From positions 8,444,501 to 8,508,500 of the forward strand of contig NZ_JACHMB010000001.1 in assembly GCF_014204795.1 (NCBI RefSeq): DNA of 64,000 bases, in the 5' to 3' direction. The number at the start of each line of letters is the position of its first letter. Within the stretch, counting starts at the first letter, position 1. The position numbers and the translations under genes were made by a program. The notes under the pieces are model-generated. The model did no database searches. It was not told the DNA's origin and saw nothing but the letters and a program-made list of their open reading frames with translations. Source of the DNA: Nonomuraea jabiensis (GTDB lineage: Bacteria; Actinomycetota; Actinomycetes; Streptosporangiales; Streptosporangiaceae). Positions 14,904-23,263 of the stretch are shown here, one piece after another.

Positions 14904-15443
14904 ATGAACAGGTTCGGTGAGATGCACTGCTCCATCGCCCAGGCCGTCAGCGTGGTCGCCGAGCCGTGGACACCGCTGATCCTGCGCGACCTGTTCCTGG
15001 GCCTGCACAGATTCGACGACCTGGCAGAGGACCTCGGCATCTCGCGCAACCTCCTGACCCGCCGCCTGGAACATCTGGTGGCCGCCGGCGTGGTGGAGAA
15101 GCGGCCGTACCAGGAACGTCCTGTGCGCCACGAGTACGTCCTCACCGAGGCGGGCCGCGACATCGTGCCCGCCCTGCTGACGTTGATGGCTTGGGGCGAC
15201 CGCTGGTCCACGCCGCCGGGCGGCCCGCCCGCACTCCTGGTGCACTCCTGCGGCGAGCGCTTCACCCCTGTCGTCACCTGCCCACACTGCGGCGGCGAGG
15301 CCACCGCGGACACAGTCTCAGCCGTACGCGGCCCAGGCGCGGCCCAGGGCCCCGGCACCATGCTCCTCGCAGCACATCATCACCGAAGCACCCCGCCGTC
15401 TCCCGCAACCAGCCCACCGGCCGCACCGCCGCGACTGAACTGA
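14904..15443 (+). CDS. HxlR-family transcriptional regulator
   Basis: A 179-residue winged-helix protein. It begins MNRFGEMHCSIAQAVSVVAE and has PWTPLILRDLFLGLHRFDDL, ISRNLLTRRLEHLVAAGVVE and YVLTEAGRDIVPALL, the usual HxlR pattern. A CPHCGG pair near residue 133 follows. The C-terminal ~45 residues are Pro/Ala/His-rich and run into a tandem-repeat tract, so the end of the protein may have been altered by repeat expansion. The start at 14904 has no clear ribosome site, so the message may be leaderless. Confidence 0.88.
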   Translation: MNRFGEMHCSIAQAVSVVAEPWTPLILRDLFLGLHRFDDLAEDLGISRNLLTRRLEHLVAAGVVEKRPYQERPVRHEYVLTEAGRDIVPALLTLMAWGDRWSTPPGGPPALLVHSCGERFTPVVTCPHCGGEATADTVSAVRGPGAAQGPGTMLLAAHHHRSTPPSPATSPPAAPPRLN

Positions 15444-15690
15444 GCCCCCGGACCTCGTAGTGAGGGCGTCGGCCGCACCGCTGCAACTGGACTGAGCCCC
15501 TGGGCGTCGTTGTTATGGGCGCCGGCCGCACCGTTGCGGCCCGAGGGCGTCCCTGGCCGTCGCGACCAGATCGCCGACCGCGCCGTCGCGGCCACAGGTA
15601 GTCCCTTTGAGGGCGCTGGCCGTACCGTCGCGGTCTGAGGGCGTCCCTGGCCGTCGTGAACAGGTCGCCCGCCGCGCCGTCGTGGCCGCA
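15419..15690 (+). repeat. Degenerate ~52-bp tandem repeats after the HxlR gene
   Basis: GGCCGCACC-headed units start at 15419, 15471 and 15524 with periods of 52 and 53 bases. More diverged GGCCGTCGCG / GAGGGCGTCCCTGGCC units continue to about 15690. The first unit includes the last codons of the HxlR gene. Bases 15691-15917 lead to the surface-protein gene and show nothing clear. Confidence 0.75.
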
Positions 15691-15917
15691 GGTGATGGGG
15701 GCACTGGTTGCTGCGCCGACGGGATCAACGAGTCCGGCTGTGCTGCCGTGGTCCAGCATCGCGGACGGTCGTGACCGGAGTGCCGCCCTGGACGGCTTCC
15801 GGGATTGGGGCGTCCGCCTCCTGATGAGAGACCTCTCATCCGCCGCTAACGAAGGCGCCATCGTAGGCCCGCAGGCTGAGAACCGGCAGCGTACGGGACT
15901 ACCGACGGGAGACGCCG

Positions 15918-17543
15918 ATGAGACGGGGACCACGATGGCTCCTGCTGGCCGTCACCGTCGCGCTCGCCCTGGCCGTCACGGCGGCGCCACCAGGGCGGCG
16001 GGAGGCCCGGGCGGCGACGCCGCTCGGCACGGTCCAGTTCGCCGCCGCCTCCCCGGATGACGACGGAGGCGATGACGATGACAGGGAGGGCGACGATGGG
16101 GACGGCAAGGCGGCGCGCACGGGTCCGGCAAGGGACCGCCCAGGCGTCGGATCAGGCGAGGGCTCAGGACCAGGCAAGGGTTCGCACTCTCCCTCCGACA
16201 GCGGGCGATCAAAGGCGGGCCCACGAGTACGACCGTCCCCCTCCAACGGTTCGAGGAGCGGCGAGGGGCAGAGTGCCTCGCCTGGCCCCGGGCCCGCGGG
16301 CACCGGTGACGCGACACACACCTCCCGCGGCACCGCAGGCCCGCCTGCACCGCGCACCAGCGGAGACCCGCGGGCGCACGACGGAGGCTCACCGGCGCGA
16401 GGCGGGCCGGATCTGCACCCCCATGGTGGACCGGATTCTCCTGCGTCGGGCGGCGCCGCTTCACCGCCCTGGAAAGGCGAAAACGGACCCGCGCTACGAG
16501 GCGTCGGCGGCTCGCAGATGCCGCACAACGGGGTTCCGCTCTCCAGGAGGGCCTCGCCGGCTGGTGGCGCCGCCATGCTTCCCCAAGGGCCTGGTGGCGC
16601 CGCCATGCTTCCCCAAGGGCCTGGTGGCGCCGCCATGCTTCCCCAAGGGCCTGGTGGCGCCGCCATGCTTCCCCAAGGGCCTGGTGGCGCCGCCATGCTT
16701 CCCCAAGGGCCTGGTGGCGCCGCCGTGCTTCCCCAAGGGCTAGGCCATTCCGACAGCTCGACCGCGCGGCCCGGTACAGGCTCGCCACCTGCCGCGGCAG
16801 GCTGGTCGTCTGGTGGCGCCAGCTCGCCACCTGGCGGCGTGGGTTCGTCGTCTGGTGGTGTCGGTTGGCAAGTTGGCGCCGCGGGTCGGTCGCTTGGTGG
16901 TGCCGGCTCGCCGTCTGGCACCGTGGGCCGGTCGACTGATGGGCCGGGTTCGCCGTCTGGCGGCGTGGGCTTGTCGCCTGACGGGGCAGGTTCGACGCCT
17001 GGCGCCGCAGGCTGGTTGCCCGGTGGAAGAGGTTCGCTGCCTGGCGGCGTGGGCTGGTCGCCTGACGGTGGGAACGGGCCGTCAGAATCTGGGGCTTGGG
17101 GGTCGCTGGAAGGTCATGGAGGCTGGTCGTCCCTCGATGGTGCCGAGGGGTGGCCGCCCTCGCACGACGTCGACGGCGCGGCGGCTCGACCCGGCGACGG
17201 TGGCTCGTCCGTTCTGCCCGATAGTGGCGGTTGGCCTGGCGACGACAGCTCGCCGACCCCGGAGGAATCCTCGTCTCCCGGTACTAGCGTGCCTGGTGTT
17301 CCCGGCGCGCCCGATGGTACGGGTGCGCCGGGTCCCGATGCCGAGCGCACCACCGGCAACTCGTACGGCAACGGCCATGGGGGGTGGTGGGTGCTGTTCG
17401 CCATCGTGGGCACGGCCGCCCTCGCAGGGACGGCGTTCTGGATCGCCCACAAGCTCGGCCCCCGCCCCGCCCCTCCCGCCGACTCGAGTTCTGAACCCCC
17501 GCCTGACCCCAGCCCCGATCCGCCACATGGCCCAAGCGACTGA
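15918..17543 (+). CDS. Secreted Gly/Ser/Pro-rich repeat surface protein with C-terminal membrane anchor
   Basis: A 541-residue protein with an N-terminal signal peptide (MRRGPRWLLLAVTVALALAV, cleavage near AAP/ARA), a long disordered Gly/Ser/Pro/Asp-rich region, six perfect GGAAMLPQGP-type decapeptides (about residues 215-274), degenerate GGVGSSPGG-like repeats, and one C-terminal transmembrane segment (WWVLFAIVGTAALAGTAFWI) followed by a short Pro-rich tail. This is the layout of a wall-spanning or surface stalk. I recognise no family. GGGAG precedes the ATG. Repeat number is likely variable between strains. Confidence 0.75.
   Translation: MRRGPRWLLLAVTVALALAVTAAPPGRREARAATPLGTVQFAAASPDDDGGDDDDREGDDGDGKAARTGPARDRPGVGSGEGSGPGKGSHSPSDSGRSKAGPRVRPSPSNGSRSGEGQSASPGPGPAGTGDATHTSRGTAGPPAPRTSGDPRAHDGGSPARGGPDLHPHGGPDSPASGGAASPPWKGENGPALRGVGGSQMPHNGVPLSRRASPAGGAAMLPQGPGGAAMLPQGPGGAAMLPQGPGGAAMLPQGPGGAAMLPQGPGGAAVLPQGLGHSDSSTARPGTGSPPAAAGWSSGGASSPPGGVGSSSGGVGWQVGAAGRSLGGAGSPSGTVGRSTDGPGSPSGGVGLSPDGAGSTPGAAGWLPGGRGSLPGGVGWSPDGGNGPSESGAWGSLEGHGGWSSLDGAEGWPPSHDVDGAAARPGDGGSSVLPDSGGWPGDDSSPTPEESSSPGTSVPGVPGAPDGTGAPGPDAERTTGNSYGNGHGGWWVLFAIVGTAALAGTAFWIAHKLGPRPAPPADSSSEPPPDPSPDPPHGPSD
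16561..16740 (+). repeat. 30-bp coding tandem repeat, six copies
   Basis: Six consecutive 30-base units start at 16561, 16591, 16621, 16651, 16681 and 16711. The first five are identical; the sixth has one change (A to G) giving Val for Met. Near-perfect identity points to recent expansion. Units are in frame, so copy changes keep the protein open. Confidence 0.97.
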
Positions 17544-17564
17544 ACCCTCCTACCCAGCCGCCCG

Positions 17565-17700
17565 CCGTCCAGTTCGCCCGCCGTCCAGTTCGCCCGCCGT
17601 CCAGTTCGCCCGCCGTCCAGTTCGCCCGCCGTCCAGTTCGCCCGCCGTCCAGTTCGCCCGCCGTCCAGTTCGCCCGCCGTCCAGTTCGCCCGCCGTCCAG
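17565..17700. repeat. 16-bp intergenic tandem repeat, 8.5 copies
   Basis: The unit CCGTCCAGTTCGCCCG repeats with a 16-base period from 17565 (starts at 17565, 17581, 17597, 17613, 17629, 17645, 17661, 17677, and a partial copy at 17693). It lies in the 342-base gap between the convergent surface protein and MFS genes. The period is not a multiple of three and there are no spacers, so it is neither coding nor a CRISPR array. It may be a variable-number repeat. Confidence 0.97.
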
Positions 17701-17885
17701 ACCACCCAGCCGCCCGCTGTCCGGCCGCCCGCTGGAGGCCGCCGAACGCCGGGGATGACCCCGGAGGCCGGTTGCTCATGGGGGCAGGAGGGTGTGGACT
17801 GGCCCGGGGCGCGTCCACGTGTGATGACGCCTCGGGTCACCGCTTCCCTGGGAGCGGGTGCGAGGGGTTCGCCCGGTGGCCGGGG

Positions 17886-19319
17886 TCAGATGCGGTCGGG
17901 GACCTCGTTGCCGGCTTGGCGGATCGCCTTGGGGAGGTTGGTCAGGGCCAGGAGGACGAAGCCGATGACAAAGAAGATGATCATGGACAGGATGGCGATC
18001 CGGTAGCTGTTGGTCTGCTGGAGCGCGATCGTGACCGTCAGGGAGCCGATGAACGCCGAGCCCTTGTCGCTGATCTGCAGCAGGCTGAAATACTCGGCCT
18101 CCCGCCCCTTCGGGATCACCTGCGAGAACAGCGAGCGCGACAGCGCCTGCGTGCCCCCCAGCACGATCGCGATCGCGAACGCCATCAGATAGAACTGCAG
18201 CTCCTGCCCCTCCTCGACGAACAGCGCCGCCACCACGATCGCCGTCCACAGCACCAGGCTGGCGAGCACCGTGCGCTTGGTGCCGATGCCGCGGGCCAGC
18301 CAGCCCAGCAGCAGCGCGCCGAAGAACGCCACGAACTGCACCATCAGGATGGCCGTGATCTGCACCGTCTTGTCGAGCTTGAGGGCCTCGGAGGCGAAGG
18401 CCGCGCTGTTGCCGATCACCGTCTGCACGCCGTCGTTGTAGATCAGGTACGCCACCAGGAACAGCACCGTCAGCGGATAGCGGCGCATCTCGCCCAGGGT
18501 GCGGGCGAGCTGGCGGAAGCTGCCGCCGACCGAGCGCATGGCCGTGGTCTCGTGGACGGGCACGGGACGGTTGCGCAGCCGCAGCAGCGGGATGATCGTG
18601 AAGATCGCCCACCACAGGCCGGCCGACATCATGCTGATGCGCACCGCCATGCCCTCGGCGACCCCGAGGCTTTCATGCTGCGTGTAGAGGACGAGGTTGA
18701 GGGCCAGCAGCAGGCCGCCGCCCAGATAGCCGATGGCCCAGCCACGCGAGGACACCCTGTCGCGCTCGGCGGCGGTGGAGATCTGCGGCAGGAACGAGTC
18801 GTAGATCACGACCGAGGAGCCGTAGGCGAGGTTGGCCAGGATGAACAGCACCCCGCCCAGCATGTAGCGGTCGCCCTCGACGAAGTACAGGGCCATCGTG
18901 GCCAGCGCCCCGACGTAGGCGAAACCGCCGAGCATCTCCCGCTTGCGCCCGGTGTGGTCGGCCAGCGCGCCCACCGCGGGCAGCACCACGATCTGCAGGA
19001 ACACCGCGATCGTCAGCGTCAGCCCGAAGAACGCGGCCGGCCTGATGTCGGCGCCGAGCACGTCGACGAACCCCAGATCCGGGTAGCGCTCGACCAGCGC
19101 GTCGAAGCCGGCCATGCACGTGTCGGGGGCGATGTTCGGGAAGTCCTTGGCGCAGGCCGCGGTCTTGGCGACCGGGATGAGGTACGGGCCGAGGAAGACC
19201 GAGATGATCGTGGTGTAGAAGGCGGAGTTGGCCCAGTCGTAGAAGTACCAGCCGCGCTGCTCGCGCCTGCGGGCTGCGGGGGAGTCGTCGAGGGCCGCGG
19301 GGGGTGCGGGTACGGGCAT
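17886..19319 (-). CDS. UMF1/ATG22-type MFS transporter
   Basis: A 477-residue transporter with about 12 membrane segments. The N-terminal motif EQRGWYFYDWANSAFYTTII is the signature of the UMF1 (Vps22/ATG22-like) branch of the major facilitator superfamily. GALADHTGRKREMLGGFAYV is the loop 2-3 motif, and LGGTQALSRSLFSQVIPKGR is the second conserved block. The substrate is unknown; the yeast relative exports amino acids from the vacuole. ATG 19319 has AGGAG about 13 bases upstream. The next gene on the strand (GDPD) starts its stop 131 bases away. Confidence 0.92.
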   Translation of the reverse strand: MPVPAPPAALDDSPAARRREQRGWYFYDWANSAFYTTIISVFLGPYLIPVAKTAACAKDFPNIAPDTCMAGFDALVERYPDLGFVDVLGADIRPAAFFGLTLTIAVFLQIVVLPAVGALADHTGRKREMLGGFAYVGALATMALYFVEGDRYMLGGVLFILANLAYGSSVVIYDSFLPQISTAAERDRVSSRGWAIGYLGGGLLLALNLVLYTQHESLGVAEGMAVRISMMSAGLWWAIFTIIPLLRLRNRPVPVHETTAMRSVGGSFRQLARTLGEMRRYPLTVLFLVAYLIYNDGVQTVIGNSAAFASEALKLDKTVQITAILMVQFVAFFGALLLGWLARGIGTKRTVLASLVLWTAIVVAALFVEEGQELQFYLMAFAIAIVLGGTQALSRSLFSQVIPKGREAEYFSLLQISDKGSAFIGSLTVTIALQQTNSYRIAILSMIIFFVIGFVLLALTNLPKAIRQAGNEVPDRI

Positions 19320-19450
19320 GGTGTCGAGTCGCTCCTATGCGGCCGGGTGGTCCGGCCTGCAGGCTTATGGGGCTTTCTTGGCTTCTTGCGGCTGGTGCGC
19401 CGTGCTCCCGATGCTCGCTCGTGCTGCGGAGCCCGGGCGGTCCGGCCGGG

Positions 19451-20251
19451 TTACGCGGCCAGGCTGCCGGGATGCCACTGGCCGCGGCGCTCCAGGACGG
19501 TGCGCAGGCCGGAGACGTTGTCGGTCATGAGGCCGTCCACGCCCAGGTCGAGCAGGTGTTCCATGCGTACGGGGTCGTTGACGGTCCATACGTGCACCTG
19601 CATGCCGATGGCGTGCGCCGTACGTACCAGACTCCGGGTGGTCACCCGCAGCCCGCGGAAGCCCACCGGCACCTGCGCGCACGGGACGCCGGCGCGCGAC
19701 AGGCGGGCCAGCAGGCGGCCGTAGCCGGAGGTGGACGCGGCGGCGCGCAGCGCGGCGACGCCGCGGGGGCCGAGCGCCGAGCACACCTCCCTGCCCATCG
19801 CCACCCTGGCCAGCGTCAGCCGCTCGTCGGAGAAGGAGGTCAGGCAGATACGGTCATAGGAGTTGGTACGCCGGATCGCCTCGGCCAGCGGCGCGATGGC
19901 GGCGGCCTCCTTGACGTCGATGTTGAAGCGGATCTCGGGCCAGGTGCCCAGCAGGTCCTCCAGCAGCGGGATCTCGTGAACGCCGCCGATGCGGGCCTGC
20001 CTGACCGCCCGGTAGGGCAGCTCCGAGATGCGGCCCCGCTGGTCGGTCACCCGGTCGAGCGTGTGGTCGTGGAAGGCGAGCAGCACGCCGTCGGAGGTGG
20101 CGTGCGCGTCGGTCTCCAGATAGGTGTAGCCGAGCCCGACCGCCCGCTCGAAGGCCGCGACGGAGTTTTCCGCGCCCTCGGCGGCGCCTCCGCGATGCGC
20201 GAAGGCCAGCGGGCCCGGATGGTCGAGAAAGGCGAATCGACGACTCAGCAC
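19451..20251 (-). CDS. Glycerophosphodiester phosphodiesterase
   Basis: A 266-residue GDPD-family TIM-barrel enzyme that splits glycerophosphodiesters into glycerol-3-phosphate and an alcohol. Motifs are FAHRGGAAEGAENSVAAFER (catalytic His and Glu), YLETDAHATSDGVLLAFHDH (metal site and second catalytic His), NIDVKE and QVHVWTVNDPVRMEHLLDLG. There is no signal peptide, so it acts in the cytoplasm. GTG 20251 was chosen because it begins the family's MLSRRFAFLDHPGPLAFAHR pattern; the ribosome site (CAGGA) is weak. Confidence 0.92.
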   Translation of the reverse strand: MLSRRFAFLDHPGPLAFAHRGGAAEGAENSVAAFERAVGLGYTYLETDAHATSDGVLLAFHDHTLDRVTDQRGRISELPYRAVRQARIGGVHEIPLLEDLLGTWPEIRFNIDVKEAAAIAPLAEAIRRTNSYDRICLTSFSDERLTLARVAMGREVCSALGPRGVAALRAAASTSGYGRLLARLSRAGVPCAQVPVGFRGLRVTTRSLVRTAHAIGMQVHVWTVNDPVRMEHLLDLGVDGLMTDNVSGLRTVLERRGQWHPGSLAA

Positions 20252-20286
20252 GTCCTGAGTATGCCTTCCGTGGGTGAACGGTTCGG

Positions 20287-20826
20287 TTACGGTTCGAGGA
20301 GATTCTCCCACTCCTGGCGGCGAGCCTCGGACAGCGCGATGGCGGCGGCCACCGCCACGTTGAACGACCCGACCCGCCCGACCTGCGGGATGTAGCAGAC
20401 GCCGTCCACGGCGTCGAGCAGCGCGGGGGAGCAGCCGTGGTCCTCGCTGCCGACCACCAGGCACACGTCGCGGCCCAGGCCGGCGCGGTGCAGCGGCACG
20501 GCCTCGGCGGTCAGCTCGATGGCGTGCACGGTGTAGCCCTCCGCCTTGGCGGCCTTGACCGCCTCGGTGGCCGGGATCGGCTCGTGCCACTTGACCAGGC
20601 GTTCGGTGCCGAGCGCGGTCTTGCCCGCTTTGGGGTTGGTCGGCGGGGTGGCGTTGCCGGCGAGCCAGATCTCGTCCACGCCGAACGCGGCGGCGCTGCG
20701 GAAGATCGAGCCGATGTTGAACGGGCCGGTGACCGACTCGATGATCATGGCGAGGCGGTTCTGGGTGTTCCTGCGCCAGGTGCGGTTGAGCCGCTTGACG
20801 TCGGTGGGGCGCAGTTGCCTTCTCAT
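20287..20826 (-). CDS. TrmH/SpoU-family RNA 2'-O-methyltransferase
   Basis: A 179-residue SPOUT methyltransferase. It has NRLAMIIESVTGPFNIGSIF RSAAAFGVDE (motif 1, broken here by a space), LVVGSEDHGCS (motif 2) and YIPQVGRVGSFNVAVAAAIA (motif 3, the AdoMet knot). It probably methylates a ribose in tRNA or rRNA. The ATG at 20826 overlaps the stop of the upstream methyltransferase gene (ATGA), so the two RNA-modification genes are coupled. The frame continues upstream but without similarity. Confidence 0.9.
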   Translation of the reverse strand: MRRQLRPTDVKRLNRTWRRNTQNRLAMIIESVTGPFNIGSIFRSAAAFGVDEIWLAGNATPPTNPKAGKTALGTERLVKWHEPIPATEAVKAAKAEGYTVHAIELTAEAVPLHRAGLGRDVCLVVGSEDHGCSPALLDAVDGVCYIPQVGRVGSFNVAVAAAIALSEARRQEWENLLEP

Positions 20827-21413
20827 CGGGTCACCTTCAGGATCCGGTAGGCGGCCCGGCTGGCCTCTCGGGAGGCCAGCCAGCCCTGCTCGCCGAGCCA
20901 GCGCTGCAGGGAGTCCGAGCCGAGGTGTTTCTGGACGACCAGGTAGGCGACGCCGTCGGGAGTGAGCCGCGTCAGCCATCTGGTGAGCATTTCGTGGAGG
21001 GCCTGCTTCCCAATACGGATCGCAGGATTAGACCAGATTGCCCGAAATTTCACGTCATCTGGTACTTCATCGATATGTGCTGACCGTACTTTGTAAAGGC
21101 CTGCAGTCTCGGCGTTCCTGGCGGTCAGCTCCAGGCTGCGCCGGTTCACATCGACGGCCCATACAGTCGCCTCGGGCGCCCGGGACGCCATGGTCAGCGC
21201 GATCGGCCCGTACCCGCAGCCCAGGTCGAGCAGATCGCCCTCCTGTGGCGGCGGCGGGACGGTCTCCAGCAGGATGCGCGTGCCCACGTCGACCCGTTCC
21301 GGCGAGAACACGCCGCTGTCGGTCTCCAGCCGCAGGTGCAGATCGGGCAGGACCAGGTCGACGGAGCCCGGCTTGCTCGCTGCCTTCGGCTGTTCGGAGA
21401 AGTAGTGGGCCAC
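20823..21413 (-). CDS. Class I SAM-dependent methyltransferase, RsmC-like
   Basis: A 196-residue protein of the MTS/RsmC-like group, enzymes that methylate guanine in rRNA. It starts MAHYFSEQPKAASKPGSVDL, has DSGVFSPERVDVGTRILLET, the SAM-binding LLDLGCGYGPIALTMA, AVDVNRRSLELTARNAE and the substrate motif WSNPAIRIGKQAL. The last reads NPAIR where relatives have NPPIR. Coupled to the downstream TrmH-type gene by a 4-base overlap. Confidence 0.9.
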   Translation of the reverse strand: MAHYFSEQPKAASKPGSVDLVLPDLHLRLETDSGVFSPERVDVGTRILLETVPPPPQEGDLLDLGCGYGPIALTMASRAPEATVWAVDVNRRSLELTARNAETAGLYKVRSAHIDEVPDDVKFRAIWSNPAIRIGKQALHEMLTRWLTRLTPDGVAYLVVQKHLGSDSLQRWLGEQGWLASREASRAAYRILKVTR

Positions 21414-21557
21414 GTCGCAAAACGTTACCGGACCGGCCCGGATCCCCGACCCACGCGGCCGCTCCGGCCGTCGCGGCGGTCCGGAACACTATGGACACCA
21501 CCCGGGGCCGATGAGCCGCGGCGCGCAAGCACGTATCCGGGTCGCGGCCGGCGCGGA

Positions 21558-22454
21558 TCAGGCGTCCGCGATGCGGGTCTGGTCGCTTTGCCGGGCTGGT
21601 TCGGGCTGTTCGACTGTGGAGGCCCAGCTGGCGAGGAGGGTGAGCGCGTCGTGGGCCGCGGTGCCGGGTTCGGCGCTGAAGGCGGTGAGGGTCAGGCCGG
21701 GGTCGGCGGGCAGGGGCATGGCCTCGAAGGGGAGGCTGATGTCGCCGACGACGGGGTGGTGGAAGTTCTTGACGCCGGTGAGGTGCAGGCGGACGTTGTG
21801 GGCGGCCCACAGGGCGCGGAATTCTTCGCTGCGCGTGGCGAGTTCGCCGACGAGGTCGGTCAGCGCCCGGTCGTAGGGGTCACGGCCGGCTTCGGTACGC
21901 AGCAGGGCCACGGTCGTGTGGGCGGATTCGTCCCAGTCAGGGTAGAAGTCGTGGGCGCGGGGGTTGAGGAAGCGGAACCGGGCGAGGTTGACGGGCCGGA
22001 CCGGGTCGTCGAAGACGGGTGCGTACAGGGCCCGGCCGAGCCGGTTGGCGGCCACGATGTCCAGGCGTCCGTTGCGGACGTAGGCGGCCGCCTCGGTCAT
22101 GGAGTCCAGGAGGCGCTGGATGCCGGGCCGGATCTGCTGCTGGGTGGGGCGGCGGCGGGTGCGGGGGCCGGCGTTGGCGGTTCGGGCCAGGTCGAACAGG
22201 TGGGCGCGTTCGGCTTCGTCCAGCTTCAGGGCGCGGGAGAGGGATTCCAGGACGCTTTCGGACACGCCGCTCAGGTTGCCTCTTTCCAGGCGGGCGTAGT
22301 ATTCGGCGCTGACGCCGGCGAGCATGGCGACCTCCTCCCGGCGCAGCCCAGGGACGCGCCGGTGGCCGCCATAGGCGGGCAGCCCGGCCTGCCGCGGGGT
22401 GATCTTGGCTCGCCGCGAGACCAGGAACTCGCGGACCTCACTGCGGTTGTCCAT
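21558..22454 (-). CDS. XRE-family regulator with MmyB-like ligand domain
   Basis: A 298-residue regulator: helix-turn-helix in residues ~1-75 (LVSRRAKITPRQAGLPAYGG, VPGLRREEVAMLAGVSAEYY, ARLERGNLSGVSESVLESLS) and a C-terminal MmyB-like ligand-binding domain (RNGRLDIVAANRLGRALYAP, TTVALLRTEAGRDPYDRALT, FHHPVVGDISLPFEAMPLPA). It is a close paralogue of the gene at 32569-33465. ATG 22454 begins the conserved MDNRSEVREFL start. Such regulators usually control adjacent oxidoreductase or transporter genes. The 39-bp motif at 22485-22523 lies 31 bases upstream. Confidence 0.92.
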   Translation of the reverse strand: MDNRSEVREFLVSRRAKITPRQAGLPAYGGHRRVPGLRREEVAMLAGVSAEYYARLERGNLSGVSESVLESLSRALKLDEAERAHLFDLARTANAGPRTRRRPTQQQIRPGIQRLLDSMTEAAAYVRNGRLDIVAANRLGRALYAPVFDDPVRPVNLARFRFLNPRAHDFYPDWDESAHTTVALLRTEAGRDPYDRALTDLVGELATRSEEFRALWAAHNVRLHLTGVKNFHHPVVGDISLPFEAMPLPADPGLTLTAFSAEPGTAAHDALTLLASWASTVEQPEPARQSDQTRIADA

Positions 22455-22484
22455 GTCTTCGCAGAGTAGGCCGGATTCCGATGT

Positions 22485-22523
22485 TGTGGGGTGTTCTGCC
22501 AGTACAGGGAACAGCAGGAACTC
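22485..22523. promoter_or_regulatory. 39-bp motif shared with 27886-27924 (copy A)
   Basis: Starts TGTGGGGTGTTCTGCCAGTA and ends GGAACTC. It matches 34 of 39 positions with the copy at 27886-27924. It lies 31-69 bases upstream of the XRE regulator start, as an operator or promoter would. The rest of the 312-base gap to the VOC gene shows nothing else clear. Confidence 0.6.
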
Positions 22524-22766
22524 TTTGCGGCCCCCCGTTGGGGCGGCCATCGGCCGGGGCGCCCGGTCCACGTGCCACCCGAACCCGACCCTTCGCCGAC
22601 CGAACTGCGCAAGGTGGTTGTGAACCGTCCTGAAGGGGATGCGGTGGTACGAGCGGGGTGCACGAAGTGGTCATTGACTGTCCGGCTTTGCGTGGTCCAG
22701 CAGGTGGCCTGCAGGCACGCCGGTCGCTGCGCAGCACCTCAAGGACATGGCCCCCGGGATCGAACG

Positions 22767-23195
22767 TTATGGCCGAGGTTCTTGCTGTTCGGAACCCTGG
22801 CCGGGTTGCGGGTGGGGGCTGTAGAGGCGGATCTCGATGCCGTCGGGGTCGTGCAGCCCGACCAGTACGTGGCCGACGGCGCCGGTGACGATGCCGCCGT
22901 GCGGCTCGCCCAGTTCCTCCAGCCGGCCGTGCCACGCCGCCAGCTCGGCCCGGCCGGGCACGCATAGCGCGATCGGGTCGAAGCCGGCCAGGGCGGCGGC
23001 GCGGGCCGGGTCGCACCGCAGGGCCAGCTCAACCGTCCCGGACGGATCCTTCAGGGCGACGCCCATGAGCGTGCCCTCCTCGACGAACTCCAGATGCACC
23101 GCCAAGCCGAGCACTCGCTCGTACCAGTCCCGGCTGAGTGCGAGGTCGCTCACCGGGAGCTTGATGTGGTGGAAGCCGGTCAACGCCATGTCCAT
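22767..23195 (-). CDS. VOC (glyoxalase/bleomycin-resistance fold) protein
   Basis: A 142-residue vicinal-oxygen-chelate protein: ALTGFHHIKLPVSDLALSRD (first beta-alpha-beta module, His metal ligand) and VGLHDPDGIEIRLYSPHPQP (second module with Glu ligand). Roles in the family include glyoxalase, dioxygenase and antibiotic binding; none can be chosen here. ATG 23195 has GGAGG 5 bases upstream. An ATG at 23213 inside the operator palindrome is an alternative leaderless start. Divergent from a TetR gene that shares the operator. Confidence 0.88.
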   Translation of the reverse strand: MDMALTGFHHIKLPVSDLALSRDWYERVLGLAVHLEFVEEGTLMGVALKDPSGTVELALRCDPARAAALAGFDPIALCVPGRAELAAWHGRLEELGEPHGGIVTGAVGHVLVGLHDPDGIEIRLYSPHPQPGQGSEQQEPRP

Positions 23196-23210
23196 GGCCA
23201 CCTCCAAGGT

Positions 23211-23263
23211 CATTCGCTAGAGCCAACTCTAGTGAGACTCTTTAGAGTAGGCTCTAGCGAATG
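23211..23263. promoter_or_regulatory. 53-bp interrupted palindrome, TetR operator
   Basis: CATTCGCTAGAGCC at 23211-23224 and its exact complement at 23250-23263 are the outer arms. Inside, ACTCTA and TAGAGT form a second pair. The right arm ends with the TetR start codon (ATG 23261) and the left arm carries the mirror-image ATG of the VOC gene at 23213. Confidence 0.85.

Noticed and set aside
16561..16740. CRISPR-like 30-bp repeats
   Set aside because: The repeats are contiguous and in the reading frame of a surface protein.
17565..17700. CRISPR array
   Set aside because: The 16-bp units are directly adjacent with no unique spacers, and there are no cas genes.
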